Positions 44,928 to 55,755 of a stretch of DNA of 64,000 nucleotides are shown here, piece after piece (within the stretch, counting starts at the first letter, position 1; each line of letters starts with the position of its first letter). Source of the DNA: Deinandra increscens subsp. villosa. Taxonomy: Eukaryota > Streptophyta > Magnoliopsida > Asterales > Asteraceae. The position numbers and the translations under genes are program-made. The stretch lies in contig JBCNJP010000006.1 of assembly GCA_039602395.1 (NCBI GenBank), positions 12,078,952 to 12,142,951 on the forward strand, given 5' to 3'. The notes beneath the pieces were generated by a model. The model saw only the letters and a program-made list of their open reading frames with translations, was not told the origin of the DNA and did not search any database.

Positions 44928-47564
44928 GAGAATTTCAAGGTTTACTTCCGTTAGACAAATTCCGTTAGTTACGTTATAAGTGTTAACTTAGTAACTAATG
45001 CATAACTAGGCCGAATACGTCCACGTCCTTTGGTTGATCACCGAACCCGCCCATATGTGCTATGTATTCATTATGGTTGTCATTACGTGCAATATGATTC
45101 AAAATGCATGATTTAATATTATGAATAGCATGACGAATTGTAAATCCTTGATTATGTGAAAATTGCCTGAGTTGTGCAGCCAGCGATACTACCGGGCGAA
45201 ACTGTAGTGTCGCCCGGTAGCCAGCTAAACCTAATCTGTTAAATGTGACCAAAGCCAGTTTCGCTAGACCAGCGAAACTAGCCTCTGATATAAATAATCT
45301 TAATAAACCCTAGTTCTCCTATTTGGCTCATTTACACAAAAACACACACATTCTTCTCTGGAAATCTGGTCAGCCGAGATTCACACCGAGCCATCGAGAT
45401 CTCAGCCCCGAACCATCATCCATCAAGCTTGGAGATCGAACCGTGAGTCCCAAAACCACCACTTTTATGTTTTCTATGTGTTTTTCTTAAAAAGCATGAC
45501 CAAACCTCCATGGAATCACTTGATCTTCTGATATGTTGCTTAGGATTGCTAGATCTACCATAAAGTTGATAACTTTACGTGTGAAATCCATCCATGATTA
45601 AGATTTATGCTATTTTAGTCATTTTAGGGTTTTGAATATATTTTGGTGATTTGATGATAAAAATGCATGTTTAAGGTGTTAAACCTCACTGATTTATGTT
45701 GGTAAATGCCTATGTATGCTAAACAATGAATTGCATGTAAAATGGAAGCTGTTAGGTTGATTTTTAGGCTAATCCGTATGTTTTTCGCGACCAGCGAAAC
45801 TGTCTTGTTCTCTGGGCGAAACTGTCCAGCGAAACTATGTATATCTTCATCCAGCGACACTATGCAGCGAAACTGCAGTGTCGCCGGGTAAACCAACCAG
45901 ACCAGCTCGAGCGAATCTACCGAGCGAAATTCCCTGAACGAAAGTTCAAACCAGTTTCGGGCGAAACTAGGCTAGCGAAACTGTGCCAACAGTTTCGAGC
46001 GAAACTAGCCTAGCGAAACTGTGTCATCGGGTATTGCCTAGCGAAAGTGCTGCCCGTGCACACAGCGAAACTACCTAGCGAAACTGCTAGCGAAACTGAG
46101 ACCAGAATCTAAACTTGTACAATTTGCTTGAATGTTATGCCATGACTTACATGATTATGCCATGATGATACATGCTATGATTTCTGTAATATGTGAACCC
46201 TTATTGATGATCAACCATCGGTGTCGTGTGTCTGTATGTCGAGTCATAATTCCAACGTGCTATGTTATGGGACATAGTGACGTTAAGTAAAGATTAGACA
46301 CGAAACTAATACTTAAGACCTAAACGTGTTCATAGGTCTTCGATAAGCAATACTTGGATTATTAGCAAGTGTAGCAGTGCAACCAAAGGTGAGTGTCACT
46401 AACCCGATTACCGTGAACCCGTTTGGGTCACACCGAATACCTAAAAGTAAAACAATGCTGACAAACTCGAGAGTGCTAGGCACCTCCCTGATAAACTTGA
46501 AAACTTGGAGTGCTCGACACCCACTTGATGAACTTGAAGTGCTTTATGGGAAGCACTTGCGAATTACCAAAACAACGATTTCCAAAACGAAACTGAAAAC
46601 ACTTTTGAGATTCATGAGAATCCAGAAAACCGTTTTAATATGGCTAGTGTAGGTTAAAGTCTATACCACATGATATCACATGATTTCTAAGGATGCCTTG
46701 AAAACTTAAAAGTCCTCAACTAATTGTACCATTAATTGTAAAGCGAAGGGATGTTGGGTAGATCTACTAGAGTTTGACAAACTCCGCCCCGTGGCACGGG
46801 GAGTGCACGGAGGTACAATATCAGCCTATTTGACCGTGATCCCGAGAGGACACGGGGGAGGCAAAACCGCGATGACGTAGGTCCGCAGTACTAGATGGCA
46901 CGGCCACTACAATAAATTATAGTCAGCTTTGGTGCAAACTTCCTTAGTGCATGGAACAACGGATTAGCTACCCGCGATATCGGTTGAGCACTTTAACTTT
47001 ACAAAACTAGTTCATACCCGATGACGTAGGTCACGGACAAGTCCTTTATAAACTAAGACATAACTTTTAGCAATGCTTTTCACAAACGAATACTATGTAA
47101 GTATACCTTGATACAATTATGATTATGAGACCGGGCCAATGCATGACAAGCCCACTGTGAACTCACCAACCGTTAGGTTGACACTTGCGTGGTTTAAACT
47201 TTTGCAGATCGCTAAGGAGTATCCGGAGCGGGTTGGCATGGCACATGAAGACTTTTATTTTAATTAAATTAAATTGGGATTTAATACATTGAATTGTAAA
47301 GCACGTGGTTAGTGCTAAAGACAATATTTGTTCCGCTGCGTTTGTATTTGAAACTTTATTTTATAACTGATTTTTGAACTAACTTTGATTCACTTAGTAT
47401 TTGTAACTAATGGTTGTGGATCCTGGTCTAGCCGCACCCCTTAACGGTATAAACTCCGTTAGTGGTTATTTGGGGGTGTGACAGATTTAGTGGTTATCCT
47501 GGTCTACCCGAACTATTATTGCATCAGGAAACCACCACTGCACGTTTAAGTCCTTCATGGACTG
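44928..47564 (+). mobile_element. GYP1 5' LTR plus start of gag, truncated at gap
   Basis: The LTR is 44928-47483 (2556 bp; palindrome 45192-45217; array about 45786-46101). The following 81 bp skip the primer-binding site and gag exon 1 and join, through a short filler, to the end of the gag intron and the first codons of exon 2 (NHHCTFKSFMDC). The N gap follows. Its other end is not identified. Confidence 0.85.
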
Positions 47565-48064
47565 NNNNNNNNNNNNNNNNNNNNNNNNNNNNNNNNNNNN
47601 NNNNNNNNNNNNNNNNNNNNNNNNNNNNNNNNNNNNNNNNNNNNNNNNNNNNNNNNNNNNNNNNNNNNNNNNNNNNNNNNNNNNNNNNNNNNNNNNNNNN
47701 NNNNNNNNNNNNNNNNNNNNNNNNNNNNNNNNNNNNNNNNNNNNNNNNNNNNNNNNNNNNNNNNNNNNNNNNNNNNNNNNNNNNNNNNNNNNNNNNNNNN
47801 NNNNNNNNNNNNNNNNNNNNNNNNNNNNNNNNNNNNNNNNNNNNNNNNNNNNNNNNNNNNNNNNNNNNNNNNNNNNNNNNNNNNNNNNNNNNNNNNNNNN
47901 NNNNNNNNNNNNNNNNNNNNNNNNNNNNNNNNNNNNNNNNNNNNNNNNNNNNNNNNNNNNNNNNNNNNNNNNNNNNNNNNNNNNNNNNNNNNNNNNNNNN
48001 NNNNNNNNNNNNNNNNNNNNNNNNNNNNNNNNNNNNNNNNNNNNNNNNNNNNNNNNNNNNNNNN
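47565..48064. other. Assembly gap, 500 N
   Basis: Exactly 500 Ns, usually a placeholder of unknown true size. It joins plus-strand GYP1 gag to minus-strand COP-E gag. ORFs spanning it are meaningless. Confidence 0.98.
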
Positions 48065-49018
48065 CTGATAAGATTGAATTTTAGTAGCTTGATCACCAGA
48101 AAGTTGAGTAAGAGTATCAAGTCTGGACTTTGATTTATCAAAAAGATTTTGAAAATCTTTTGCAGTATCCTCAGCTTCATCTTTCCATTTCTTCACTTCT
48201 TGAACTAATTGATCCTTTTCTGCAGATAATTTTGTAAATTTCTTTTCAAATTCCTGCTCAACACCTTCCAACTGTTCTCTATCAGCAACCAAATCTTCAT
48301 TTTCCTTAATCAGACTTTGAATCTTCTTATCTTTCTGAGAACAGAATTCACAAACGGATTCATAACCACTATTTCCAGATTCACTTGAATCAGATTCAAA
48401 ATCAGTTATCTCTACTTCATTATCACTATGAACAATTTGAGCAATCATCGCAGATGAACCAGTCCATGCAGACTCATCATTAATGTCATCAGTAGCCCAA
48501 TCATAGCCTGTAGTCGATGTTCGTGCTTTTTCAAATGCTTCAAGTACATCAGCATCCCAATCACAACCTTCATTGGATGCAGGAGCAATGGCAGTTAAAG
48601 CAACTGGAGAATTAGAAGTTTGCTCCCAATCATATTGTTTATCAACTTGAGACACTAAGGCTGTTGAAGACTTTGATGAAGAAGCAGTTGATTTTGAACA
48701 CTCACGAGCAAAATGTCCAAAATTGGAACATTTGAAGCATTTTGCCTTTGATTTATCAATGCCAACTTTGCCATCTGGATTTAAACTTTGAAATCCAGTC
48801 TTTTTCTTGAATCTTTTAACTCGTTGAGCTAACATTGCCAGTTGCCAATTGATATCCATTTGCTCAAGATTATCAGGATCGATTTGATCGAAATCCTCTT
48901 CAATTAGATTAGAAGTTGTCAAACCACCATTCAGCAACCCATAATATGAAGATAATAAAGCTGAGATTAATGCCAAGTGCTCATCCGGTGTTTTTGCTGA
49001 ATATGAAGTCAAACTTGA
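48065..49018 (-). pseudogene. COP-E gag C-terminal half, zinc knuckle and coiled coil
   Basis: This is an open frame from 49012 to the gap. It carries a helical block (NLEQMDINWQLAMLAQRVKR), the zinc knuckle CFKCSNFGHFARECSK, an acidic linker, and a Glu/Lys-rich coiled coil (KKFTKLSAEKDQLVQEVKK) cut by the gap. It is preceded by an amber stop at 49019-49021. Relatives in COP-H and COP-G have the same order. Confidence 0.8.
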
Positions 49019-49896
49019 CTAATTTGGAACAGTGAAGTTACACCCACTTGAAGAAGTTCCAGAATTTCCTGAACCATGACCAACAACAAAAGCAGTTTGA
49101 GGTGGATTTGATGAATTAACACTGAATGATTTTGCCTTTGCATTGATACTTGCAGAATTTTGTCCATGATATAATTCAGGATTTTGTAATTGAACAGTGG
49201 ACTTGTTTGAATTCATCATTTCCATTTCTCGAGCATGAAGCTTTCCGGTTAAATCATGAAATGATAATGTGGAATAGTCTTTATCATGAGTAATCAACAA
49301 CACATAACTTTCCCATTTCTCTGGTAATGCTTCCATTAATTTTTCTTTCAATTCTTCCTCGGTCTTTTCAATCTTCACAGCTTTCATTTCACTAATTAGA
49401 TGTGAAAACCTTGAAACAAGAGCAGAAATATTTTCTTTGTCATATTGTTGAAAATTCTCAAATTCCTTGTTCAAAACTTTTCGTCTACTCTTCTTATATT
49501 GATCATTGCCTTCACATCGAGCAGATAACGCATCCCATAACTGTTTAGCCTTCTTGCAAGTACTGAATTGATGCAACAACTCGGTAGGTAAAGCCATGGT
49601 AAGATAACCATAAACTTTTTGTTCAAGTTCATAACTTTTTCTTTCATCCTTATCAAAATCTTGAATCTCTTTATACTCACCATCTGCAGTTGGACGTACA
49701 TACAACTTATGAATTGGAATCCGACTAAATCAATATCATTTGTGCTAATGTATGCAGAAAAACGTTGCTTCCAATTTTGATAATCTTCCAACTTTAACAA
49801 CTTGGGAACTTTCTGACTTGTTCCTATTTCATTATCAAAATTGAGCATAGCTTGTACCGTGCTTTGCATAGCCGCAAACGCTTGAAAATCGGACAT
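49019..49896 (-). pseudogene. COP-E gag N-terminal half
   Basis: Start at 49896 (MSDFQAFAAMQSTVQAM). A frameshift near 49710 moves the protein to the 49705-49019 frame (MYVRPTADGEYKE). UBN2-type core: LTMALPTELLHQFSTCK, LWDALSARCEGNDQYKKS, LMEALPEKWESYVLL. It ends CNFTVPN then TAG. Confidence 0.85.
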
Positions 49897-50099
49897 TTTT
49901 CACCGAAAATGATACTTCAAAAACTTCGAACTTAAAAATGGAGGTCTTCCAAGCGGTTTTTGGGGGTCAAAACTGAACGGTACTGGCCGTAGGTGGGTAC
50001 AAGTCCTAGATCTCGGAAAGACGAACGTTTTGGCTGGTATTGGGTTCCGTAACTCCAAACGGTTTGCAAGTTACGTCAATTTTAGCGAAGGTCACTATT

Positions 50100-50370
50100 C
50101 TGCCAGCGGACCAAAACAAATCGGCGGACCAGTTCCGGATCAAAACAATCAGGCGGATCAAATTTGTACTAGCGGACCAGATTCCGGATCAGATGAACTA
50201 GCGGACTAGAATTATACTAGCGGATCAGATGTGGACCAGATATCTTCAGCGGATCAAATTTGATACGGCGGACCAAAGAAACCAGCGGACCAGATGTGAT
50301 ACGCCAAAACCGCCACGGACCAGTTCGTTGAAGATTGCCTGAGCAGACCAGTCAGCGGATCAGACGCAAA
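50100..50370 (-). repeat. COP-E leader array of (A/G)GCGGA(C/T)C
   Basis: Ten plus-strand copies of GCGGAC or GCGGAT in about 270 bp lie between gag and the primer-binding site. The motif also occurs as GCCGGACC and CGCCGGACC in the LTR (about 50840-50870). Confidence 0.8.
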
Positions 50371-50587
50371 TAAAACTGAAATCGACTGATTTTCACGAAT
50401 TTTGACAATTGAAGCTGAAAACTGGATCAATATGATGCGAAAACACTCCAGGAGCATACAGAAATCATTTTTATCCTTGGAATCACTCAGAATTGGAAGA
50501 AATTCAAGAAAAACTTACCAAACCCAAGCTTTCTCTCTCTAAAACTCCGAAAATTGATCAAAAAACACAGCAGTAGAGCAACCAATT

Positions 50588-50599
50588 GCTCTGATACCA
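50588..50599 (-). other. COP-E primer-binding site
   Basis: GCTCTGATACCA is the complement of TGGTATCAGAGC. Confidence 0.9.
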
Positions 50600-50601
50600 C
50601 T

Positions 50602-50969
50602 TGTAGAAACGAGATACGATCTTACTACTGCATACTTTGATCAAACGTAATGAACACGGATGTAAATAAGAGATTTGTTATTGAATCACTTGAGATTACA
50701 ATGAACTCTCTCTAGTTTCTCTCTCTAGAAACACACACAGAAAGTGTAGAAATGACAGAAGCGTTCAGAAGTGTTTAGCTCTCATTCTAACACTACCTAT
50801 TTATACTAAGTGACTAACCATCCAGCGTACCAAACTGATACGCCGGACCACATCGTCCGCCGGACCAAGTGGTACACCACTAAGGACATTTCTACCCCAA
50901 CTCATATTCAGACACGCTCACATAGATACAATACACGAGACACTCATAGCATAGGAATATGCTTCTACA
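50602..50969 (-). repeat. COP-E 5' LTR
   Basis: 368 bp with TGTAGAA/TTCTACA ends. Near-palindromic GGTCCGGCGGAC motifs lie upstream of a TATAAATA-like box (complement of about 50811-50817). Confidence 0.85.
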
Positions 50970-51480
50970 ATTTGTTAACTTCTTTGACAGAGTGAGGCTG
51001 GGTGATCAGTGCATGATTAATACACCTTAAGCATATCCAAAAATGATAAATACTATTAGTGCATGCTTAATATCAATATAGTGCATGCTTAATATCAATA
51101 TGATGCTTTCGTGATCTGCTTGTCTTGCATGCTGGTTAAGTTTGAAATTGAAATGTGTATGATGCGTATTGGTTGATATGATCTCACGTCTGGATCTTTC
51201 TCAAAATTAAAATAGAGTTTGTTTGTATAGTCGTTTTACATTTCTTATTAGAAAACTCAAAATGATTTTTGGTGTGTTTTAATTTAAAGTTAGAAAAGCC
51301 GAAATGATTTTCTTTCTGCGTCATTTTTGATAAGATCGATACATTGTGAAGAGTATGATGCTTGCGTGATTGAATCTTGATGTGTGTGAGTTAGTAGGCA
51401 TTTCCAGAATTTCAAAATCTTATCTGCTTGATGGAACATAATAAAAGTGTAAATCTTAAAAAATCGGTGATGTTTGTGGG
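50970..51480. other. Unassigned sequence right of COP-E
   Basis: Non-coding. 'agtgcatgcttaatatcaatat' is tandemly repeated near 51058-51100. It probably belongs to the same element as the next two features. Confidence 0.4.
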
Positions 51481-51489
51481 CTTGAGTAG

Positions 51490-51897
51490 TCGCATTGGGC
51501 AGGAGAAGACACTGCTGAAGAGGCAAACCTGTTCATGAGGGTTGCTAACAAGGCCCGGGGGATCGTTAAAGAGATCAAAGATTTAGCACAGAAGGTGAGG
51601 GCTGGTGAAGAAAGATTGGAAGAAGACAGAGAGTTGGCAAACTTGATGAACACTGCTTGGGGCGGAATTGGTGAATCATCTGAGCAGGTTGTGAAGCCGG
51701 CTGAAGTCCCCGTTGCTGATAAAGAAACTGTCTTGGGGGAATCAGAGGGAAATGTCCCCGCTGCTGATGAGACTATTATTTTGGGGGAATCAGAGGTTAT
51801 TATCCCCGTTGCTGATCAAGAAATTGTTTTGGGGGAATCAGAGACAACGGAATTGAACAAAGAGCCGAGCCCGAATGAAGCCGAAGCTGAGAAATGA
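51490..51897 (+). CDS. Orphan retroelement ORF with a triple repeat
   Basis: The frame is open from at least 51500 (AGEDTAEEANLF) with an ATG at 51535 and stop at 51897. The first 55 residues are helical and charged (KEIKDLAQKVRAGEERLEED). The rest has three diverged copies of a 19-21-residue unit of the form PVADKETVLGESE. I do not recognise the family. Its place just before an LTR-like region suggests the C-terminal end of a retroelement protein. The left side is lost. Confidence 0.45.
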   Translation, partial: SHWAGEDTAEEANLFMRVANKARGIVKEIKDLAQKVRAGEERLEEDRELANLMNTAWGGIGESSEQVVKPAEVPVADKETVLGESEGNVPAADETIILGESEVIIPVADQEIVLGESETTELNKEPSPNEAEAEK

Positions 51898-51944
51898 AGA
51901 TCCAGAGGCCGAATCCCTCCCTAAGGGGAATATTGAAGATCAAT

Positions 51945-52345
51945 GTAGGGAGGAATTCATATTTTTGTTAAGTTTGCTTGTTTAGATTAGTTTCCATTGT
52001 AATCTTGTCCTTTTGGTAGCTAGCGAAACTACCGAGCGAAACTGTTGTTTCGCTCGGTAACTAGTTTAGTCTGGTCTCAGTGACAGTTTCGCTTGGCCAG
52101 CGAAACTGCCAGCGAAACTGTCTAATGATCTGTATAAATAGTCGCCTTTGTGCACTCTTTTGTAACTTTTGCAACTTTATCAACCCTAATACAAGATTTC
52201 TGGATTTTGGTAAGTTTGGTGACGGCTAGGAGCATTCTATTCAACCTTTGTAGCTATTGTTCATCTCTTATCATCCATTTGGTTGTAGTTGTGATTGTTC
52301 AATACTAAAAACCCATTTTAGCTATTGGAAATCATCCTTTATTGA
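51945..52345 (+). repeat. LTR-like fragment with GYP1-type palindrome
   Basis: A perfect palindrome (52032-52057) and GCGAAAC motifs are followed by TATAAATA at 52133 and a pyrimidine-rich leader. The rest is unlike GYP1. Exact borders were not found; COP-B integrase resumes by about 52400. Confidence 0.55.
52032..52057 (+). promoter_or_regulatory. Perfect palindrome variant upstream of TATA
   Basis: Arms CCGAGCGAAAC and GTTTCGCTCGG around TGTT. Compared with GYP1, a G-C pair has become A-T on both arms and the A/G mismatch is repaired. Confidence 0.7.
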
Positions 52346-52348
52346 TAT

Positions 52349-53455
52349 TTGATTGGGTTTCTTCTCAAAACACCTTCATTAGCACTGATTAAGATTAGTG
52401 AGGACCTACATCCTCCCAAAGTGTCTAGTCGAGCCAGTACACTATCTGAACTGGTACACTCTGATATATGGGGTCCTTGTCCTACTAAAACTCCCTTGGT
52501 TTTTCAGTATTTTGTTTCCTTTATCGATGATTATTCACGTGTTACTTGGGTTTATTTACTCAAGTCTCGTAGTGAAGTTTGTTCCATCTTTCGTGAGTTT
52601 CATTCATACGTTCAAAATCAGTTTAACACATCCATCAAAACACTACGCACTGATAATGCAAAAGAATATTTGTCCGCTAAATTTTCTGGTTATCTAAAGA
52701 CACATGGTATTATTCACGAGTCTTCATGCTTGTACACACCTCAACAAAACGGCGTTGCTGAACGGAAAAACCGCCATTTGTTAGATGTTGCACACTCTAT
52801 CATGTTTCACTCTCATGTTCCCCATAGATTCTGGGGAGACACGGTACTAACTGCTGCTTACCTGATTAACCGAATGCCATCATCAGTTCTTGGTAGTCAA
52901 ACACCCTTCTCTGTCTTGTTCCCCAAAGGAACTCCGTTTCCACTCCCACCTAAAATTTTTGGGTGTGTGGCGTATGTTCATGATCATCGTCCTAGTTTCA
53001 CTAAACTGGATCCTCGAGCCATTCATTGTGTCTTTCTTGGTTACTCACGTGTCCAGAAAGGGTATCGGTGTTATAGTCCTACTCTTCATCGATACTTTAC
53101 AAGTGTGGATGTCACTTTTCATGAGTTATGCCCCTACTTTCCCGCGTCTTCCCCTCCTGAGCTTGACTTGTTTCCTGATTCTGATCATATTTTACCCGAG
53201 TCTATAACTATTCCCACCATACCTGTATCCATTGCTCCGTCTGACCCTCAGGTCTCCGACACTACAAATCATGCTCCTGCTATAAATGACCTACCGACAG
53301 CACCCCCACCTCTTCTTTTCACATATGCTTGTCGACATATGGACGCAACGATAGAGACACATGATTCACAACCAGCCCATGAATCTGGTATGCCCCCAGT
53401 TCCGCTTTCTACAACTACTCCTATTACACCCTTGTCAGACACTAAAACTTACTAG
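52349..53455 (+). CDS. COP-B integrase
   Basis: A 368-codon frame. Genuine copia sequence starts near 52405 ([18 protein letters not shown]). The catalytic triad is visible: Asp in [10 protein letters not shown], Asp in [10 protein letters not shown] and Glu in [13 protein letters not shown]. It continues through [18 protein letters not shown] and [20 protein letters not shown], then a Ser/Pro-rich linker to a stop at 53455. The zinc-binding pre-integrase domain is missing, replaced by the insertions to the left, so the first about 18 codons are foreign. It would join cDNA to the genome. A frameshift near the stop leads on to RT. Confidence 0.85.
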   Translation: MIGFLLKTPSLALIKISEDLHPPKVSSRASTLSELVHSDIWGPCPTKTPLVFQYFVSFIDDYSRVTWVYLLKSRSEVCSIFREFHSYVQNQFNTSIKTLRTDNAKEYLSAKFSGYLKTHGIIHESSCLYTPQQNGVAERKNRHLLDVAHSIMFHSHVPHRFWGDTVLTAAYLINRMPSSVLGSQTPFSVLFPKGTPFPLPPKIFGCVAYVHDHRPSFTKLDPRAIHCVFLGYSRVQKGYRCYSPTLHRYFTSVDVTFHELCPYFPASSPPELDLFPDSDHILPESITIPTIPVSIAPSDPQVSDTTNHAPAINDLPTAPPPLLFTYACRHMDATIETHDSQPAHESGMPPVPLSTTTPITPLSDTKTY

Positions 53456-54064
53456 ATACTACCCAGGCTACACCCGTTTATGATCCACCTGGAGCACCAT
53501 ATCCTAATATACCGATAGCTTTCCGCAAAGAGACTAGACAACACTCCACCCGTTACCCTATTCAGCATCATGTTTCCTATGCACATCTCTCAGCGGAATC
53601 CCGTGCATACATCACTGCTATTGATTCTTACCCGATTCCCAAGGATGTGATGACAGCTCTTAATCACCCAGGTTGGCAAAAGGCTATGGAAGACGAGATA
53701 GGGGCACTTCAGGCCAATCATACATGGGATCTTGAGCCGCTTCCTCATGGGAAGCGTGTTATTATTTGTCGTTGGGTATTCACGGTTAAACTCAACCTTG
53801 ATGGTTCTTTGCACCGCCTCAAAGCGCGACTAGTTTCTAAGGGTTATTCACAGGCTTATGGTAATGATTATGATGAGACTTTCTCCCCGGTTGCCAAAAT
53901 GCCATCTATCCGCATCTGTATTGCTTTTGCTGCCATTAACCATTGGCCGCTGCACCAGCTTGATGTCAAGAACGCCTTTCTTCATGGAGTTCTTGAGGAG
54001 GAGGTATATATGGAGTAGCCACCTGGTTTTATCGTCGAGGAGGAGGCCTCGAAAGTATGTCGAT
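53456..54064 (+). pseudogene. COP-B reverse transcriptase, N-terminal half
   Basis: The linker ([20 protein letters not shown]) leads into [43 protein letters not shown] (cut here into pieces shorter than 20 in the literature style: [17 protein letters not shown]), ETFSPVAKM and [12 protein letters not shown] with the first catalytic Asp. An amber stop at 54016 follows VYME where glutamine is usual. COP-G is inserted at 54065. Confidence 0.85.
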
Positions 54065-54388
54065 TGTTCATACATGGTCCTTGATCGTCATGTGAAGTAT
54101 CGAATACAATACGAATCGCACAAGACTGCTGAGGTCCGAACTCAGGCCGAACCTGAAGTTCGGACATGGCTGAATGTTGGGCCGAACCTGAGGTTCGGAC
54201 CAGTGGGTTTAGCTTAGTATAAATAGGTTATATCGTGTAGAATTCAGTAGCTTCTGAGTCATATCTTCTCTGTGTACTTTGTGGTTATCTCTGTGGTTAA
54301 TACAAAGCATACTTGTACTTACTATTCGTGTTTTACTCGTTAACTTTGATTTCATTATGACTACATAGAAGATCCACTCGCTCAAGCA
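54065..54388 (+). repeat. COP-G 5' LTR
   Basis: 324 bp, TGTTCATACATGG to CTCAAGCA. Inverted pairs GTCCGAACT (54134) / AGTTCGGAC (54157) and CCGAACCT / AGGTTCGG (54182-54198) precede a TATAAATA at about 54219. Confidence 0.85.
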
Positions 54389-54396
54389 ATTTCAAG

Positions 54397-54408
54397 TGGT
54401 ATCAGAGC
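54397..54408 (+). other. COP-G primer-binding site
   Basis: TGGTATCAGAGC, 8 bp after the LTR. Confidence 0.9.
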
Positions 54409-54639
54409 ATTTGGTTTGCTCTACTAGTTGGAAATCAGTGTTTCTCGGAGTTTTGAGTTCAAATTCACGTTTTTGCGAAAATGTCAATCATTTTTGAGTT
54501 CGTTTGATTGTTTTGAGTGTGCTTTTCATCAAAAATTCATTCCTGAGTTGTTTCTATCAAGTTTGCTTGAATTCCTGACGAAAATTCCAATAAAATTCGG
54601 TGATAATCGAGAAAATGACGTCGAGAGAAATCTGTCTCG

Positions 54640-54840
54640 TTTGAGGTTCGGACACGTTCGGTGTAACCTCTCCGAACTCCAAGTTCCGACGGAGATCGAT
54701 CACTTTTCTTGGTTCGGTGAGAATTTGGAGCTAATTCGGTGTTGAGTTTTTTCTCTCGTCCGAAGGTTAGGTTCGGTGAGAGTTCGGCGAAGACGAAGTT
54801 CGAAGATAATTCGGAGGAGGTTCGGACGAGGTTCGGAGTA
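54640..54840 (+). repeat. COP-G leader array of GTTCGG
   Basis: About ten copies of GTTCGG or TTCGG-type motifs in 200 bp. The motif is the arm of the LTR palindromes. Confidence 0.75.
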
Positions 54841-54853
54841 AAGCTTTTCGAAA

Positions 54854-55645
54854 ATGTCCGATTTTCAGGCATTCGCGGCTATTCAAAATTCGGTTCAAGC
54901 TACGATGCAAACGATGATGAATTATGATAATGAAATTAGAACAAGTTAGAAAGTTCCCAAATTGCTAAAATTGGAAGATTATCATAGTTGGGTTAAACGG
55001 TTTGAAGCGTATGTCGATACAAATGACATTGATATGTGGTTATCTTTCACTGAGCAATATGTTTACCCTAAAGATGAAACTGGTGAACCTATTCTTCAAA
55101 GAAAAATGTCATCTGAGTAGAAGAAAGCTTATCAAGCTGAGAAAAAGGCGTATGGTACTTTAATGATGGCATTGCCTAAAGAGTTACTTCATCAATTTGC
55201 TGGTAACTACACATCATAAAGTCTATGGGATGCTTTGGAAAAACGATGTGAAGGCAATGACCAATACAAGAAAAGTCGACAAAAGGTTTTGAAGAAAGAG
55301 TTTGATAGTTTTAAGCATTATCAAAATGAAATGATTCCCAATCTGATCGCAAGATTCGCTCATCTGATGAGTGAAATGCGTTTGGTGAATGTTACTAAAG
55401 AAGAAGCTGATATGAAAGAAAAGATCTTGGAAGCTTTGCCTAAAAAATGGGAGAATTATGTGATGATGATTCCTCACGACAAGGATTTTTCAAGATTGTC
55501 TTTCAATGATTTAGTTCAAAGAATTCAGGCTAGAGATATGGAGTTAATGGTGAATAAATCACTTCCTACAAAAATTCACAATCCTGCGGTGTATCATGGT
55601 GAAAATGATTCTACAATGAATGCTGGGAAGTCTATATATTCTTAG
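54854..55645 (+). pseudogene. COP-G gag N-terminal half
   Basis: Start at 54854 (MSDFQAFAAIQNSVQATM). In-frame stops at 54947 (TAG), 55118 (TAG) and 55217 (TAA) interrupt a copia UBN2-type core. The frame is open from 55235 (KRCEGNDQYKKSRQKVL) to 55645, including LEALPKKWENYVMM. Confidence 0.85.
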
Positions 55646-55755
55646 TTCTGTTCCTCCTACAACATTTCTGGCAGGTAAATCTGAAATTCCAAGTTATTCT
55701 TCTGCTGGTTGTACTGTGTCAATTCCTAGTTCAAACTGTCGATGATTATAATGCG

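Larger units (their letters stand above)
48065..50969 (-). mobile_element. COP-E: copia 5' LTR and gag, minus strand
   Basis: On the minus strand: LTR 50969-50602, primer-binding site 50599-50588, leader, then gag from 49896 down to the gap. Pol, if any, is in the gap or lost. The right flank is atttg. Confidence 0.85.

Noticed and set aside
44928..47483. Solo LTR interpretation of the second GYP1 copy in COP-B
   Set aside because: No target duplication is seen at its two ends (acaca-type left flank versus gattt right), and gag sequence follows, so it is a 5' LTR of a damaged element.
47462..49012. ORFs crossing the N block
   Set aside because: Open only because N codons are not stops. Only the part right of 48064 on the minus strand is real gag.
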